A stretch of 64,000 nt of DNA from positions 2,842,501 through 2,906,500 of the forward strand of contig NZ_CP095046.1 of assembly GCF_022919215.1 (NCBI RefSeq), read 5' to 3'. Each line of letters opens with the position of its first letter. Positions within the stretch are counted from its first letter, which is position 1. Positions 51,481 to 60,529 of the stretch are shown here, one piece after another. The notes beneath the pieces are model-generated. The model was not told the DNA's origin. It saw nothing but the letters and a program-made list of their open reading frames with translations, and ran no database searches. The stretch comes from Hymenobacter cellulosilyticus (GTDB taxonomy: Bacteria; Bacteroidota; Bacteroidia; Cytophagales; Hymenobacteraceae). The translations under genes and the position numbers were made by a program.

Positions 51481-51958
51481 GTTCCGCCCGCGGCGGACCA
51501 GGGAAGCGGGGCATACATATAGGAGTGAACAGAAGTCATGACCGGTCAGCGTGAAAACCTTAACGCTGCAAAATTAGACAAACCTTCTGGATGGTAGTAT
51601 TACTATTGCATTAAAAAGTAATTAAATCGTAGGTAGTCGTTTTACTAATATTTCAAGGCATTTTCCGGGCTGAATCAGTCAGCAGGGCCGATTTTTAGAA
51701 CAGTAGGCTCTAATCTTTCAAATCAATGCTGGGCGCTGGTGCTAGGTGGGTTTTGCCCGGGCAAGGCTATTCCTGCCAAAGCCGCAGGACTATCACGTCC
51801 TGAAAAAGATAGGCGTTTGAGGTGTGCGGGGGTAGGCAGCAGCTTCTACTGGAAAACCAGTAATTTTCGTGTCCAGAGCGGGTTTTGCTGGGTATTTGTA
51901 GCTGCTTGCTGGGTTTATGGAGTAAGTTGCAGCCTCTCTCCGGGCAATACGGGACTCT
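51481..51958. other. 478-bp intergenic region without a gene
   Basis: This divergent gap is AT-rich near 51580-51670 and probably contains promoters for both flanking genes. It contains the palindrome listed at 51847-51862. Short open frames here show no protein-like pattern. Confidence 0.5.
51847..51862. promoter_or_regulatory. Palindrome TACTGGAAAACCAGTA, copy 1
   Basis: An inverted repeat with TACTGG and CCAGTA arms around AAAA, 97 bp before the exported hypothetical protein gene. The same palindrome and its flanks (21 identical bases, 51846-51866) recur in the divergent gap at 55339-55354. Confidence 0.4.
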
Positions 51959-52617
51959 ATGCTGCTTTCTACTCTTTTGCTTGCGGGCAGCCACTTGGTG
52001 TGTAGCCCGGCCTCTCTGCCCGCCAGCGACACGACGCGTCTGGTACGGGGCTTTATGAACCAGTCCTTTGCCTGGGGCACACTGGTGCTGCGGGATGGCC
52101 GCCGGCTGCAAGCCTATTTGCCGGCCACGGCTTCCGGGGTAGATACCATGGTGCCGTACTACATGCAGCCGCCCGATGCCCAGCCCAAGACTAAGCCAAA
52201 GCTGCTGGCAATTACCAAAGTGAAGTGCATGCGGGTGCAAGGCCAGTATTCCGAGCTATTGCCCCGGCAAACAAGGGTGAACTGCCCCGGCTGGCGGCCC
52301 GGCGCCAGGTGGGAGCCGTGGACCTGTTTCTGGTGCAAGCAAACATGCCCGCGCTGGTTACCACGTACCTGGGCTCGGCTCCGGTGCTGAGCTCCCCGGC
52401 AACCAGCGCACCCGGCACGAGCGTGGTGTCGTGGTACCTGCGGCGCGGCACCGGGGTGCCATTGCTCATAACGCCCGAGAATTTTGCCGTTCAGGTTGCC
52501 GCTTTCCTGGCCGATGATAAAGAGCTGGCGGCCAAGGTAGCTGCCGGGGCACCGGGCCACCGCTTTGCCGAGCTCGAAGACCTTATTCAGCGCTACAACC
52601 ACCGCGCCCGGCGCTAA
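51959..52617 (+). CDS. Exported hypothetical protein; frame broken once
   Basis: Family not recognised. A signal peptide (MLLSTLLLAGSHLVCSPASL) is followed by a mature part with GFMNQSFAWGTLVLRDGRRL, VDTMVPYYMQPPD and ITKVKCMRVQGQYSELL. The frame is lost at the C run 52262-52265; one base restores PPANKGELPRLAARRQVGAV and gives 219 residues. The C-terminal half has VDLFLVQANMPALV, WYLRRGTGVPLLIT and a helical end (FAELEDLIQRYNH). I have no function. It is convergent with the response regulator gene at 52614, overlapping its stop codon by 4 bp. Confidence 0.6.
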
Positions 52618-53240
52618 AGCAGCTGGTACTCGGCCGCCAGGCGGATGAGCATGGCCGTGTTGTGCACCCCGAACTTGGTGAGCAGGTTCCGGCGGTGCGT
52701 TTCAATGGTCAGAGCACTAACAAAGAGCTTCTCGGCCATTTCCTGGCTGGTCAGCCCGCCCGCAATCAGGGCCAGCACTTCCCGCTCGCGGCGGGTGAGC
52801 AGGGGCCGTGCCACCGGGGTGGGCTCCGGCTGCAGCAGCAGCTCCTGAATTTCGTCGCTGAAGTACTTTTTGCCGGCGTGCACCCGGGTAATAGCTTCGG
52901 CCAGCACTTCGGGCGAGGCATTTTTTAGCACGTAGCCCGCGGCCCCTTCCTGCATCATGCGCGTCACGTAGCTTTTCTCTTGCAGCGTGGTAAGCGCCAG
53001 TACTTTCAGGCCCGGCTGAGCCTGGGTGAGCTGCCGGCAAACGTCCACCCCGCTTTGGTCGGGCAGGTTAATGTCGAGAAGCACCACGTCGGGGTGGTGC
53101 TGGGCCACAATGGCATAGGCCTCGGCCGCACAGGTAGCCGTACCCACCACCGAAATAAAGTCGAGCGGCTGCAGCAGCATTTGCAGGCCGGCCAGCAGCA
53201 TACGGTGGTCATCAACGAGTACTACCCGGATTGGCGTCAT
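52614..53240 (-). CDS. NarL/FixJ-type response regulator
   Basis: A 208-residue DNA-binding response regulator. The receiver (about 1-125) has VVLVDDHRMLLAGL, the phospho-acceptor in VVLLDINLPDQSGVDV and the Lys in GYVLKNASPEVL. The C-terminal LuxR-type helix-turn-helix reads LTRREREVLALIAGGLTSQE, then LFVSALTIETHRRNLLTKFG. It overlaps the upstream kinase gene by 4 bp (ATGA), so the two form one translationally coupled two-component system. Confidence 0.95.
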   Translation of the reverse strand: MTPIRVVLVDDHRMLLAGLQMLLQPLDFISVVGTATCAAEAYAIVAQHHPDVVLLDINLPDQSGVDVCRQLTQAQPGLKVLALTTLQEKSYVTRMMQEGAAGYVLKNASPEVLAEAITRVHAGKKYFSDEIQELLLQPEPTPVARPLLTRREREVLALIAGGLTSQEMAEKLFVSALTIETHRRNLLTKFGVHNTAMLIRLAAEYQLL

Positions 53241-55285
53241 GAGTTGGAGGGAGTAAGAGGATGAGAAGCAACTGGCGCTGGAACGGCAGCCGGCAGCCGC
53301 AGTTCCAGGCTGACGGAGGTGCCCTGGCCCGGCTGCGACTGTATCTGCAGGTTGCCGCCCAGGTATTGGGCCCGGGCCTGCACGCTGCGCAAACCTACGC
53401 CCGGCTTGCTGGTACTGGCGTCAAAACCCTGGCCGTCGTCTTCCACAACCAGATGCAGCTCGTCGTCGTGGCGCATGAGCTGCACCAGAATCTGTCCGGC
53501 ACGGGCGTAGCGCAACGAGTTGGTCAGCAGTTCCTGCACGATGCGGTAAAGCTCTATTTCGGTGGCTGGTGCCAGGCGGGGCGTCAGGCCGTGAGTGGTG
53601 AGCTGTACCGGTACTGCGCCCGCCTGCTGCACGGCCTGGCACAGGTCGTGCAGGGCCGGGGCCAGGCCAAAGGTAAGCAGCGCCTCGGGCATGAGGTTGC
53701 GCGCTACCCGGCGCAACTCGGCAATGGAACTGTCCAGGTGGTCAATGGACTGGTCGAACAGCGGGGCCGATTCGGCCGGCAGCCCGCCCCGGGTGCGGAT
53801 AGAGCTCAGGTAAAGCTTTACGGCCGAGAGCATGCCGCCCAGCCCGTCGTGCAAGTCGCGGGCCACGCGGCGGCGCTCTTCGTCCTGGCCCTGCAGCATG
53901 GCCCGGGTGGTTAGCAGAGTTTGTTCCTGCGCCCGGACCCGGCGGGCCAGGCGCTGGCGGTAGCGCAGCAGCAGCAGCCCCAGAATGCCGCCCACGGTTA
54001 GCACGCCCAGCAGCACTAGGTAGATGGTATTGAGCTGGCGCTGCTGGGTTAGGGCTACTTGCTGCGCGTGTTGCAGCTGGCGGCCGGCCTGTAGCTGCTG
54101 GGCCTGCTGGCGGGTCCGGTAGCGGGTTTCCAGCTGGTTGATCTGCTCCCGCACCGCTGTGCCGGCAAGCGTGTCGCGCAGGCGCTGGCTGCGCTGCAGG
54201 TAGCCTAGCGCCGCCTGCCACTGGCCCGCCGCTTCTTCAACGCGCGTCAGCACATCCAGGTTTTCGAGCATCTGTTGGGGGTCGGCCAGCTGCTCGCTCA
54301 GCACCAGGCTGCGCTGTAGCCGGGAGCGGGCCTGGGCTAGGTCACCGGCCTGCGCATCCAGCTGGCCCAGCCCCAACAATACCTTAGCCTGGTAGCTCAA
54401 AGCGCCTTTGCTGGCCAGGTAGGGCATGGCTTGGTCGAAGGCCTGCCGGGCCGCAGGCAGCTGCTTGCCGGCCAGATAGTATTGGGCCAGCGTACCGTAA
54501 TACTCCCCGGTATACAAACTGCCGGGCCGGGCTAACGGCCGGGCCGCCTGCAGCGCCAGGCCGGCGCTGTCGGTTCGGCCTTTGGCTAAGTGCCAGCTGG
54601 CCAGCTGCAGATACACAGGCAGCAGCTCGGCGGCAGCGGGAGGGCCTGCTCCCAGTGCTACAGCTTGCCGCCAATAGCGCACGGCCTGGGCGGGCTGCCC
54701 CAGCACCTGGAAGCTGTTGCCCAAGTTGCAGTACACCGTAAGCAAGGTGCGGGAGTCGCCGAGCTGGAGGAGCAAATCGGCGGCCTGCAGGTAGTAGCGG
54801 GTGGAAGCTTCGTACTGGCCCAGGTGGTCGGCCACGTTGCCACGGTTATTGGCAATGGAAGCCCGCAGGCGGCGCAGGCGTGGGGCGGCCGGGGCGCGCC
54901 GCTGCAGCGCATCGGCTACTGCCTGGGCCTGCGCTCCGTAATAGGCCGCAGCCGCGTTGTCGTGGCGAATGATGGCCAGGGTGCAGAGCTGCAGCCAGCT
55001 GAAAGCCGCGCCGTACTGATATCCAACTCGGCGGCTGAGTGCCAGCGCCTGGTGGGCATACTGGCTGGCCTGAGCCGTATCGGTGGCAACCAGAGCGGCC
55101 GACAGGCGCAGCGTCGTCTTGACCCGGTCCGTGTCGGAGGAGGCGGTGCGCAGGGCCTGCCGCAGGCTGTCGGAGGGTAGGGGAGCGGCACTGGCAGGCA
55201 GGCTCAGCAGCCCCAGCAGCAGTACCTGAGCCAGGCTGCGGCAGGTTTGTCGGGGCGCGCAAAGAAGGGAAAGCAGCAAAGCCAT
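53237..55285 (-). CDS. TPR-containing sensor histidine kinase (HisKA_3 type)
   Basis: A 682-residue membrane kinase. Signal peptide at the N terminus (MALLLSLLCAPRQ... ending near PASAAPLPS). A periplasmic set of TPR-like repeats (about 50-395; e.g. YYGTLAQYYLAGKQLPAARQ) and a coiled coil follow. One transmembrane helix (about 400-420, YLVLLGVLTVGGILGLLLL) precedes the HisKA_3 dimerisation segment with EERRRVARDLHDGLGGMLSA (phospho-acceptor His). The HATPase_c has ELLTNSLRYARAG, EDDGQGFD and GVGLRSVQARAQYLGG. Pairing with the NarL-type regulator is canonical. The inducing signal is unknown. Confidence 0.92.
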   Translation of the reverse strand: MALLLSLLCAPRQTCRSLAQVLLLGLLSLPASAAPLPSDSLRQALRTASSDTDRVKTTLRLSAALVATDTAQASQYAHQALALSRRVGYQYGAAFSWLQLCTLAIIRHDNAAAAYYGAQAQAVADALQRRAPAAPRLRRLRASIANNRGNVADHLGQYEASTRYYLQAADLLLQLGDSRTLLTVYCNLGNSFQVLGQPAQAVRYWRQAVALGAGPPAAAELLPVYLQLASWHLAKGRTDSAGLALQAARPLARPGSLYTGEYYGTLAQYYLAGKQLPAARQAFDQAMPYLASKGALSYQAKVLLGLGQLDAQAGDLAQARSRLQRSLVLSEQLADPQQMLENLDVLTRVEEAAGQWQAALGYLQRSQRLRDTLAGTAVREQINQLETRYRTRQQAQQLQAGRQLQHAQQVALTQQRQLNTIYLVLLGVLTVGGILGLLLLRYRQRLARRVRAQEQTLLTTRAMLQGQDEERRRVARDLHDGLGGMLSAVKLYLSSIRTRGGLPAESAPLFDQSIDHLDSSIAELRRVARNLMPEALLTFGLAPALHDLCQAVQQAGAVPVQLTTHGLTPRLAPATEIELYRIVQELLTNSLRYARAGQILVQLMRHDDELHLVVEDDGQGFDASTSKPGVGLRSVQARAQYLGGNLQIQSQPGQGTSVSLELRLPAAVPAPVASHPLTPSNS

Positions 55286-55338
55286 GCGGCGGCAAACTTG
55301 GGAGCTATTAGGCGAAAAACCTGGGCTTGGGATGAAAT

Positions 55339-55354
55339 TACTGGTTTTCCAGTA
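55339..55354. promoter_or_regulatory. Palindrome TACTGGTTTTCCAGTA, copy 2
   Basis: The same palindrome as at 51847-51862, placed between the divergent kinase (start 55285) and outer-membrane protein (start 55448) genes. It could be a shared operator, perhaps of the NarL-type regulator (inference). Confidence 0.4.
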
Positions 55355-55447
55355 GAGCAAAATCCTGCTTTCCGGCGATTTCAGGAGTGGGCTGGGCCCC
55401 AGACCTTTGTGTCAGTCCTCCTTCCTTCTCCTTTCCCGATTTGTCCT

Positions 55448-56422
55448 ATGAAAAACCTGCACTCCTTCTCCGTTTCTCATTTTTGCCGGCGCGGTGCCCG
55501 GCTGCTGAGCCTGGCATTTCTGCTGAGCCTGACCAACCAGGCGCAGGCGCAGAACGGGCCGCGCCTGGGGCTGAAAGCCGGTTTGAACCTGGCTACTTAC
55601 ACCGGTGGAAGCACCCTGGCCCGCCAGGCCGGCTGGCAGCCGGGTATAGCAGCCGGCGCCTTGCTGACCTACCCCCTGTCGAATAAAAGCGGGCTGCAAA
55701 TGGAGGCGCTTTACTCCCAGAAAGGCATGCGGCAGTCCCGCTACAACCATCTGTACCGTGACCCCGCGTTTTATTCCGCCGATAATATCTACCGGGTCTC
55801 CCTGGCTTACCTCGATATGCCGGTGCTCTATACCTACGGACCGGGCAGCAGCGGGAGCGGCTTTTTCGTCGCGGCCGGCCCGCAGCTGAGCCTGGCGTTG
55901 AGCAAGCGTGAGTTTGTGCGGCCCCGGGGCGAGGCAGTGGGTGGGCCGCACGAGGAAATGATTAGTGCTGACCGCCGCCTTGCTCCCGTAGCGGCGGGCT
56001 ACGTGGCCGGCCTGGGCTACCAGCTCACCAATGGCCTGGGTGCGGAAGTGCGCTACACGGGCGACTTCACCCGCGTATTCAGCCCAAGCTCCAAAGCCGG
56101 CAGCGTGTACAACGGCGTACTGCAGTTGCAGCTACGCTTCCTGCTCGGCGCAAAAAACTGCCCGGGCACCCCGGCTGAGCCCCGGCCCCGCCCGGTAAGC
56201 CCCGCCCCGCAGCCGTATCCGGCCACCCGCTCGACCGCCTACCTCGACTCGCTTTCCCGCGACCCGAAAGTGCGCCGGGTGGTGGAAGTTCTTTCTATCC
56301 TGTCCTGGCTTGATTTCCACGTTGGGTCGCGGCCGGTGTACCGGTCGGGCCCGGGCGTGCCGCCACCCACGCGCCGGCAGCCCGCCCCCCGGACTCGGGC
56401 GGAGCACCCGGTTGCGTATTAG
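55448..56422 (+). CDS. Outer-membrane beta-barrel (porin-family) protein
   Basis: A 324-residue exported protein. Signal peptide within MKNLHSFSVSHFCRRGARLL, cleaved near QAQAQNG. The barrel has alternating strands: RLGLKAGLNLATYTGGS, SGLQMEALYSQKGMRQS, SLAYLDMPVLYTYGPG, FFVAAGPQLSLALS and GLGAEVRYTGDFTRVF, typical of the Bacteroidota 'outer membrane protein beta-barrel' family. The last 60 residues are Pro/Arg-rich and extend past the barrel. Function unknown. It is divergent from the two-component system and may be its target. A GACCTTTG (55402-55409) near the start resembles a -7 element. Confidence 0.82.
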   Translation: MKNLHSFSVSHFCRRGARLLSLAFLLSLTNQAQAQNGPRLGLKAGLNLATYTGGSTLARQAGWQPGIAAGALLTYPLSNKSGLQMEALYSQKGMRQSRYNHLYRDPAFYSADNIYRVSLAYLDMPVLYTYGPGSSGSGFFVAAGPQLSLALSKREFVRPRGEAVGGPHEEMISADRRLAPVAAGYVAGLGYQLTNGLGAEVRYTGDFTRVFSPSSKAGSVYNGVLQLQLRFLLGAKNCPGTPAEPRPRPVSPAPQPYPATRSTAYLDSLSRDPKVRRVVEVLSILSWLDFHVGSRPVYRSGPGVPPPTRRQPAPRTRAEHPVAY

Positions 56423-56528
56423 CACCGGGGCGCTGCAAGCCAGCTGCCCTGAATAAACCGAAACAAAGGTTTCGACCAGCCGGAATTTGATGTGACCTTT
56501 GCAGCTCATGTTCCAAGAGCCGTACGGG

Positions 56529-58574
56529 ATGAACGCAACGCAGCAAGAAGAGAAAGAATACCTGGAAGAAATCAAGGAGAAGCTGACGCTGGCCGTGCGG
56601 CGAATTGATGACGCCGTTAAGCAGTTTTCCACGGAGCTCCGGCAGAAAAAGCAGTATATCCACGAAAACCAGTCGGGGATGGACGAGGCCGATATGGTGG
56701 CCGCCGACCAGTCCATCAACCGCATGGCCTTTACGGGCGAAGCCGCCGTGGCTCGGAAGCGCAAGCTGCTCAAGCTAAGTCAGTCCCCGTATTTTGGTCG
56801 CATCGATTTCGCTACTGCCAAGACTGCCGCCGCCCCGGTCTACATCGGCGTGCACGCCTTTCTGGACGAGACGCAGCGCAAGAATCTGATCTACGACTGG
56901 CGGGCGCCCATTGCCTCCATGTTCTACGACTTCGAGCTGGGAGAAGCTTTCTACACCACTCCGTCGGGCCGGATTCAGGGCCAGATCGAGCGCAAGCGGC
57001 AGTACAAAATCCGGGACGGCCGCCTGGAGTTTATGATCGAAAACGACGTGAACATTCACGACGACGTGCTGCAGCGGGAACTGGCCAAGTCCTCTGACGA
57101 CAAGATGAAAAACATTGTCGCCACCATTCAGCGGGACCAGAATGCGGTAATCCGCAACGAAACGGCGTCGGTGATGGTCATTCAGGGCGTGGCCGGCTCG
57201 GGCAAAACCTCAATTGCCCTGCACCGCATTGCCTTCCTGCTCTACCGCTTCCGCGACACCATTGCGGCCAAGGACATTCTCATTATCTCGCCCAACAAGG
57301 TCTTTGCTGACTATATCTCCAACGTCTTGCCCGAGCTGGGAGAGGAGCACATTCCGGAGATGGGCATGGAAGAGCTGGCCGCCGACCTGCTCGAAAACCG
57401 CTACCCGTTCCAGACGTTTTTCGAGCAGGTTACGGCCTTGCTAGAGCACCATGATGCGGCCTTTATTGAGCGGATTCGGTTTAAATCCTCGTTCGAGTTT
57501 CTGAGCAAGCTGAATCAGTACCTGCTTTATATCGAGAACAACTATTTCGCCGTCACCGAGCTGCGGGTTGGCCGAACGTTGGTACCGGGTGCCTTTATCC
57601 AGCAAAAATTCAAGGCCTACCACCGGGTGCCAATGCTGAAGCGGTTTGCGCTGGTGGCCCAGGACGTGCGAAACTTCGTGCGCGACGCGGTTAACCGTAA
57701 GCTGACGGGGCAGGAGAAGGGCACCATCGGCGAAGCCATTCCCCGCATGTTCAAGTTTCACAACGTGCTGGACCTCTACCGGGACTTCTACCGCTGGATG
57801 GGTCGGCCCGAGCTCTGCCGCATCGACCACGGGCAGCGCCTGGAGTACGCAGACGTCTTTGCCCTGCTGTATCTGCGCCTGCGTCTGGAGGGCCTGCCCG
57901 GCTACGACCAGGTAAAGCACCTGCTCGTGGACGAAATGCAGGATTATACCCCCGTGCAGTATGCCGTCTTGTCGCGCCTGTTTCAGTGCCGAAAAACCAT
58001 TCTGGGCGACGTCAGCCAGACGGTGAATCCGTACAGCGCCTCTTCGGCCGAAACCATTGAGCGCGTTTTTCCGCAGGCTGATGTGGTTAAGCTTTTCCGC
58101 AGCTACCGTTCCACCATCGAGATTACCAGCTTTGCCCAGCGCATCACGCCCAACCCCGACATCATCCCGCTGGAACGGCATGGGCCCGAACCCGCGGTGG
58201 TACGCTGCGGTAGCCCCGCCGAGGAGCTGGAAACCATCCGGCAGCTGATGACGGCCTTTCACCGCTCCGGCAATCATTCGCTGGGCATTATCTGCAAAAC
58301 CCTCCGGCAGGCCGAACGGGCGTACGAGGCGCTGCAGGGGCCCGGTGTGCACCTGCTCACGGCCGAGTCGTCGTCCTTCCAGGAAGGCGTCATCATCACC
58401 TCGGCTCACTTGGCCAAAGGGCTTGAATTTGATGAAGTGCTGGTACCTTTTGCCTCGGCCCGCTTCTACAAAACCGAAGTCGACAAGAGCATGTTGTACG
58501 TGGCCTGCACCCGGGCTATGCACCAGCTCACGCTGACGTATTCTGGGGAGCTTACCAGCTTTTTGTCGGCTTAA
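56529..58574 (+). CDS. HelD-like superfamily 1 helicase/ATPase
   Basis: A 681-residue cytosolic protein. The N-terminal coiled coil (about 1-60, EEKEYLEEIKEKLTLAVRRI) and the UvrD-like core are typical of HelD, which removes stalled RNA polymerase from DNA. Walker A is GVAGSGKTSIALHRIAFLLY (about 219). The next motifs are LLVDEMQDYTPVQY (Walker B), LGDVSQTVNPY, KLFRSYRSTIEIT and VIITSAHLAKGLEFDEVLVP, ending VACTRAMHQLTLTY. The start is uncertain: an ATG at 56508 is also in frame, and a GACCTTTG stands just before it. It is monocistronic. Confidence 0.88.
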   Translation: MNATQQEEKEYLEEIKEKLTLAVRRIDDAVKQFSTELRQKKQYIHENQSGMDEADMVAADQSINRMAFTGEAAVARKRKLLKLSQSPYFGRIDFATAKTAAAPVYIGVHAFLDETQRKNLIYDWRAPIASMFYDFELGEAFYTTPSGRIQGQIERKRQYKIRDGRLEFMIENDVNIHDDVLQRELAKSSDDKMKNIVATIQRDQNAVIRNETASVMVIQGVAGSGKTSIALHRIAFLLYRFRDTIAAKDILIISPNKVFADYISNVLPELGEEHIPEMGMEELAADLLENRYPFQTFFEQVTALLEHHDAAFIERIRFKSSFEFLSKLNQYLLYIENNYFAVTELRVGRTLVPGAFIQQKFKAYHRVPMLKRFALVAQDVRNFVRDAVNRKLTGQEKGTIGEAIPRMFKFHNVLDLYRDFYRWMGRPELCRIDHGQRLEYADVFALLYLRLRLEGLPGYDQVKHLLVDEMQDYTPVQYAVLSRLFQCRKTILGDVSQTVNPYSASSAETIERVFPQADVVKLFRSYRSTIEITSFAQRITPNPDIIPLERHGPEPAVVRCGSPAEELETIRQLMTAFHRSGNHSLGIICKTLRQAERAYEALQGPGVHLLTAESSSFQEGVIITSAHLAKGLEFDEVLVPFASARFYKTEVDKSMLYVACTRAMHQLTLTYSGELTSFLSA

Positions 58575-58677
58575 ACAGCAGTTGCCCCGCATGTCTTGCA
58601 GTGCTTCAAAAGGGGAGAAGGACAAGCTTGCTACCAGGTAGTACAACTCAAGGACCTTGCTCCGCAGGGAATAACAC

Positions 58678-58722
58678 GGCCTTACTTACGCTCCGAGAAC
58701 TTCCCGGAGCGTAAGTAAGGCC
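58678..58722. repeat. 18-bp perfect hairpin
   Basis: GGCCTTACTTACGCTCCG (58678-58695) is the exact reverse complement of 58705-58722, with a 9-nt loop. No T run follows on either strand, so it is not a standard terminator. It may be a Rho-type end of the helD-like transcript or a dispersed repeat. Confidence 0.6.
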
Positions 58723-59083
58723 GCTGCTTTGGGTGCACTTGGTACCGATTAGAGGTTAACGAAAGTTTATTTATCAGCCCCGGCGGCAGAAACCGGCTGG
58801 CTGCTTGCAAGGGCCGCCAGTAGTTTCGGCTCTTCTATTAGTGCATCATTATTCGATAAAGATTATTGCCTGCTGTTTGAGTTAGAAGGGTTGAGTTTAT
58901 ATGTAAATAATTGTTAGTCAACAACAAGTATCTGATTGGCTAGGTGGTGCAGTCTGTTCCGCTTGGAAACGGGCATTTAGCGCAGGCCGGTGGAATGTAC
59001 CAAAATGGGTTTGGCCAAGACCATCCGAGACGGGGCAAATTGGCGGCGGGCTGGGTTAATAAATTGCTTGCTAGCCGTGGAGT

Positions 59084-59124
59084 AATCTTCATGAAGATTT
59101 ACTTCATATCGACTTCATGTCGAT
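59084..59124. promoter_or_regulatory. Two adjacent palindromes upstream of the RND efflux operon
   Basis: AATCTTCATGAAGATT (59084-59099) is a perfect 16-bp palindrome. ATCGAC-TTCAT-GTCGAT (59108-59124) is a second dyad. CTTCAT occurs three times at 12-16 bp spacing. They lie about 250 bp before the adaptor gene. Binding of an efflux regulator is a guess, since no regulator gene is adjacent. Confidence 0.35.
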
Positions 59125-59357
59125 GCAAGTGCTTTGTGTCATTCAATACCCGACACCCGCTCTGCAGCCTTGGCTTCTCTTCTCGATTTTCTTTGCCCAG
59201 CCTGGGTCCATCGGCCCGGCCGCCGTTGGTTTGGGCGAGCTAAAACTACGCTAACCAGTGGCTTGGCTCAGTCCCACGCTCCGCCCCGGCTGGTCCTGCC
59301 CAGCAACCCCTGCCTACTACCATATTCCAGGATTACCAACCGTCTGTTCCGGTACTG

Positions 59358-60446
59358 ATGAAACGAATGTACATGCTCATGCTGATGAGCTGGAGTGTCT
59401 TGTGTCTTTCTACAAGCTGCTCAAAACACGAAGAAGAAAAAGAAGAATCGGTCAAGTTCCTGGTCACCAGTCCGCTGCAAAAGGATACGACCATCACCAA
59501 GGAGTACGTCTCGCAGATTCACTCCATCCAGCACATCGAGGTGCGGGCCCTGGAAAAAGGCTATCTGCAGAAGATTTTCGTGGATGAAGGCCAGCAGATT
59601 GAGAAGGGGCAACTGATGTTTCAGATCATGCCGTTGCTCTACCAGGCCGAGCTGAAAAAAGCCGAGGCCGAGGCCAAGTTTGTAAACATCGAGTACCAGA
59701 ACACTAAGAAGCTGGCCGATGGCAACATTGTGTCGCCCAACGAGTTGGCCCTGTCGCAGGCCAAGCTCGAAAAAGCCAAAGCGGAGGTGTCACTGGCGCA
59801 GACGCACCTGGGATTTACCACCATCCGGGCCCCGTTCAGCGGCATCATGGACCACTTCCAGGCCCGACTAGGCTCCCTCGTCGACGAAGGCGACCTGCTC
59901 ACCACGCTGTCGGACAACAGCAAGATGTGGGTGTACTACAACGTGCCGGAAGCCGAATACCTGGCCTATAAAAGCCACGTGCAGGCCGACGCTAAGCCCC
60001 AGGTGAAGCTGAAGATGGCCAACAACGAGGAGTTCGAGTATCCCGGCATTGTGCAAACCATCGAGGCTGACTTCAACAACGAAACCGGCAACATTGCCTT
60101 CCGGGCCACTTTCCCCAACCCCAAGGGCCTGCTGCGCAACGGCGAAACCGGCTCGGTGCTGATGACGGTGCCGCTAAAAAACGCCCTGATTGTGCCCCAG
60201 AAAGCCACTTTCGAGGTGCTGGAAAAGAAATTCATGTACGTCGTCGACAGCAAGAACGTGGTGCACCAGCGGGAAGTAACCGTGGGCGCCGAAATGCCCG
60301 ACCTCTACATCATCACCAGCGGCCTGAAGGCGGGCGACAAAATCATGCTCGAAGGCATCCGCAAAGTGAAAGACGGCGACAAAATCCGCTTCGAATACCA
60401 GGAGCCGAAGTCGGTCATTGCTCACCTGAAAGTGTACTCCGAGTAG
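59358..60446 (+). CDS. RND efflux periplasmic adaptor (AcrA/MexA type lipoprotein)
   Basis: A 362-residue lipoprotein. The signal ends at the lipobox LSTSC (Cys about residue 21). A biotinyl-lipoyl domain (EVRALEKGYLQKIFVDEGQQ, IRAPFSGIMDHFQARLGSLV) is split by an alpha-hairpin (LYQAELKKAEAEAKFVNIEY). The beta-barrel (WVYYNVPEAEYLAY) and the membrane-proximal domain (ALIVPQKATFEVLEKKFMYV, GLKAGDKIMLEGIRKVKDGD) follow. It bridges the RND pump and the outer-membrane factor. First gene of the operon adaptor, pump, channel; the pump starts 83 bp later. Confidence 0.93.
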   Translation: MKRMYMLMLMSWSVLCLSTSCSKHEEEKEESVKFLVTSPLQKDTTITKEYVSQIHSIQHIEVRALEKGYLQKIFVDEGQQIEKGQLMFQIMPLLYQAELKKAEAEAKFVNIEYQNTKKLADGNIVSPNELALSQAKLEKAKAEVSLAQTHLGFTTIRAPFSGIMDHFQARLGSLVDEGDLLTTLSDNSKMWVYYNVPEAEYLAYKSHVQADAKPQVKLKMANNEEFEYPGIVQTIEADFNNETGNIAFRATFPNPKGLLRNGETGSVLMTVPLKNALIVPQKATFEVLEKKFMYVVDSKNVVHQREVTVGAEMPDLYIITSGLKAGDKIMLEGIRKVKDGDKIRFEYQEPKSVIAHLKVYSE

Positions 60447-60529
60447 AGTCAGCCAACTCTGCCTAAACCGAACGTCATGCCGGGCTTTGCGCCCGGCCCG
60501 GCACTTCTTTGGCTCTATTAGCCCATTAT

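Larger units (their letters stand above)
58575..59357. other. 783-bp intergenic region before the RND operon
   Basis: The left third holds the perfect hairpin 58678-58722. The middle (58740-58930) is AT-rich without a gene. The right part has the palindromes at 59084-59124. A 99-codon open frame (58944-59243) shows no protein-like pattern, so I do not call it. The length and AT content suit a long regulatory region or a small RNA, but I cannot show either. Confidence 0.5.

Noticed and set aside
58944..59243. 99-codon plus-strand open frame before the RND operon
   Set aside because: The sequence is low in order, Cys- and Ser-rich, and overlaps the palindromic regulatory region. No family is recognised.
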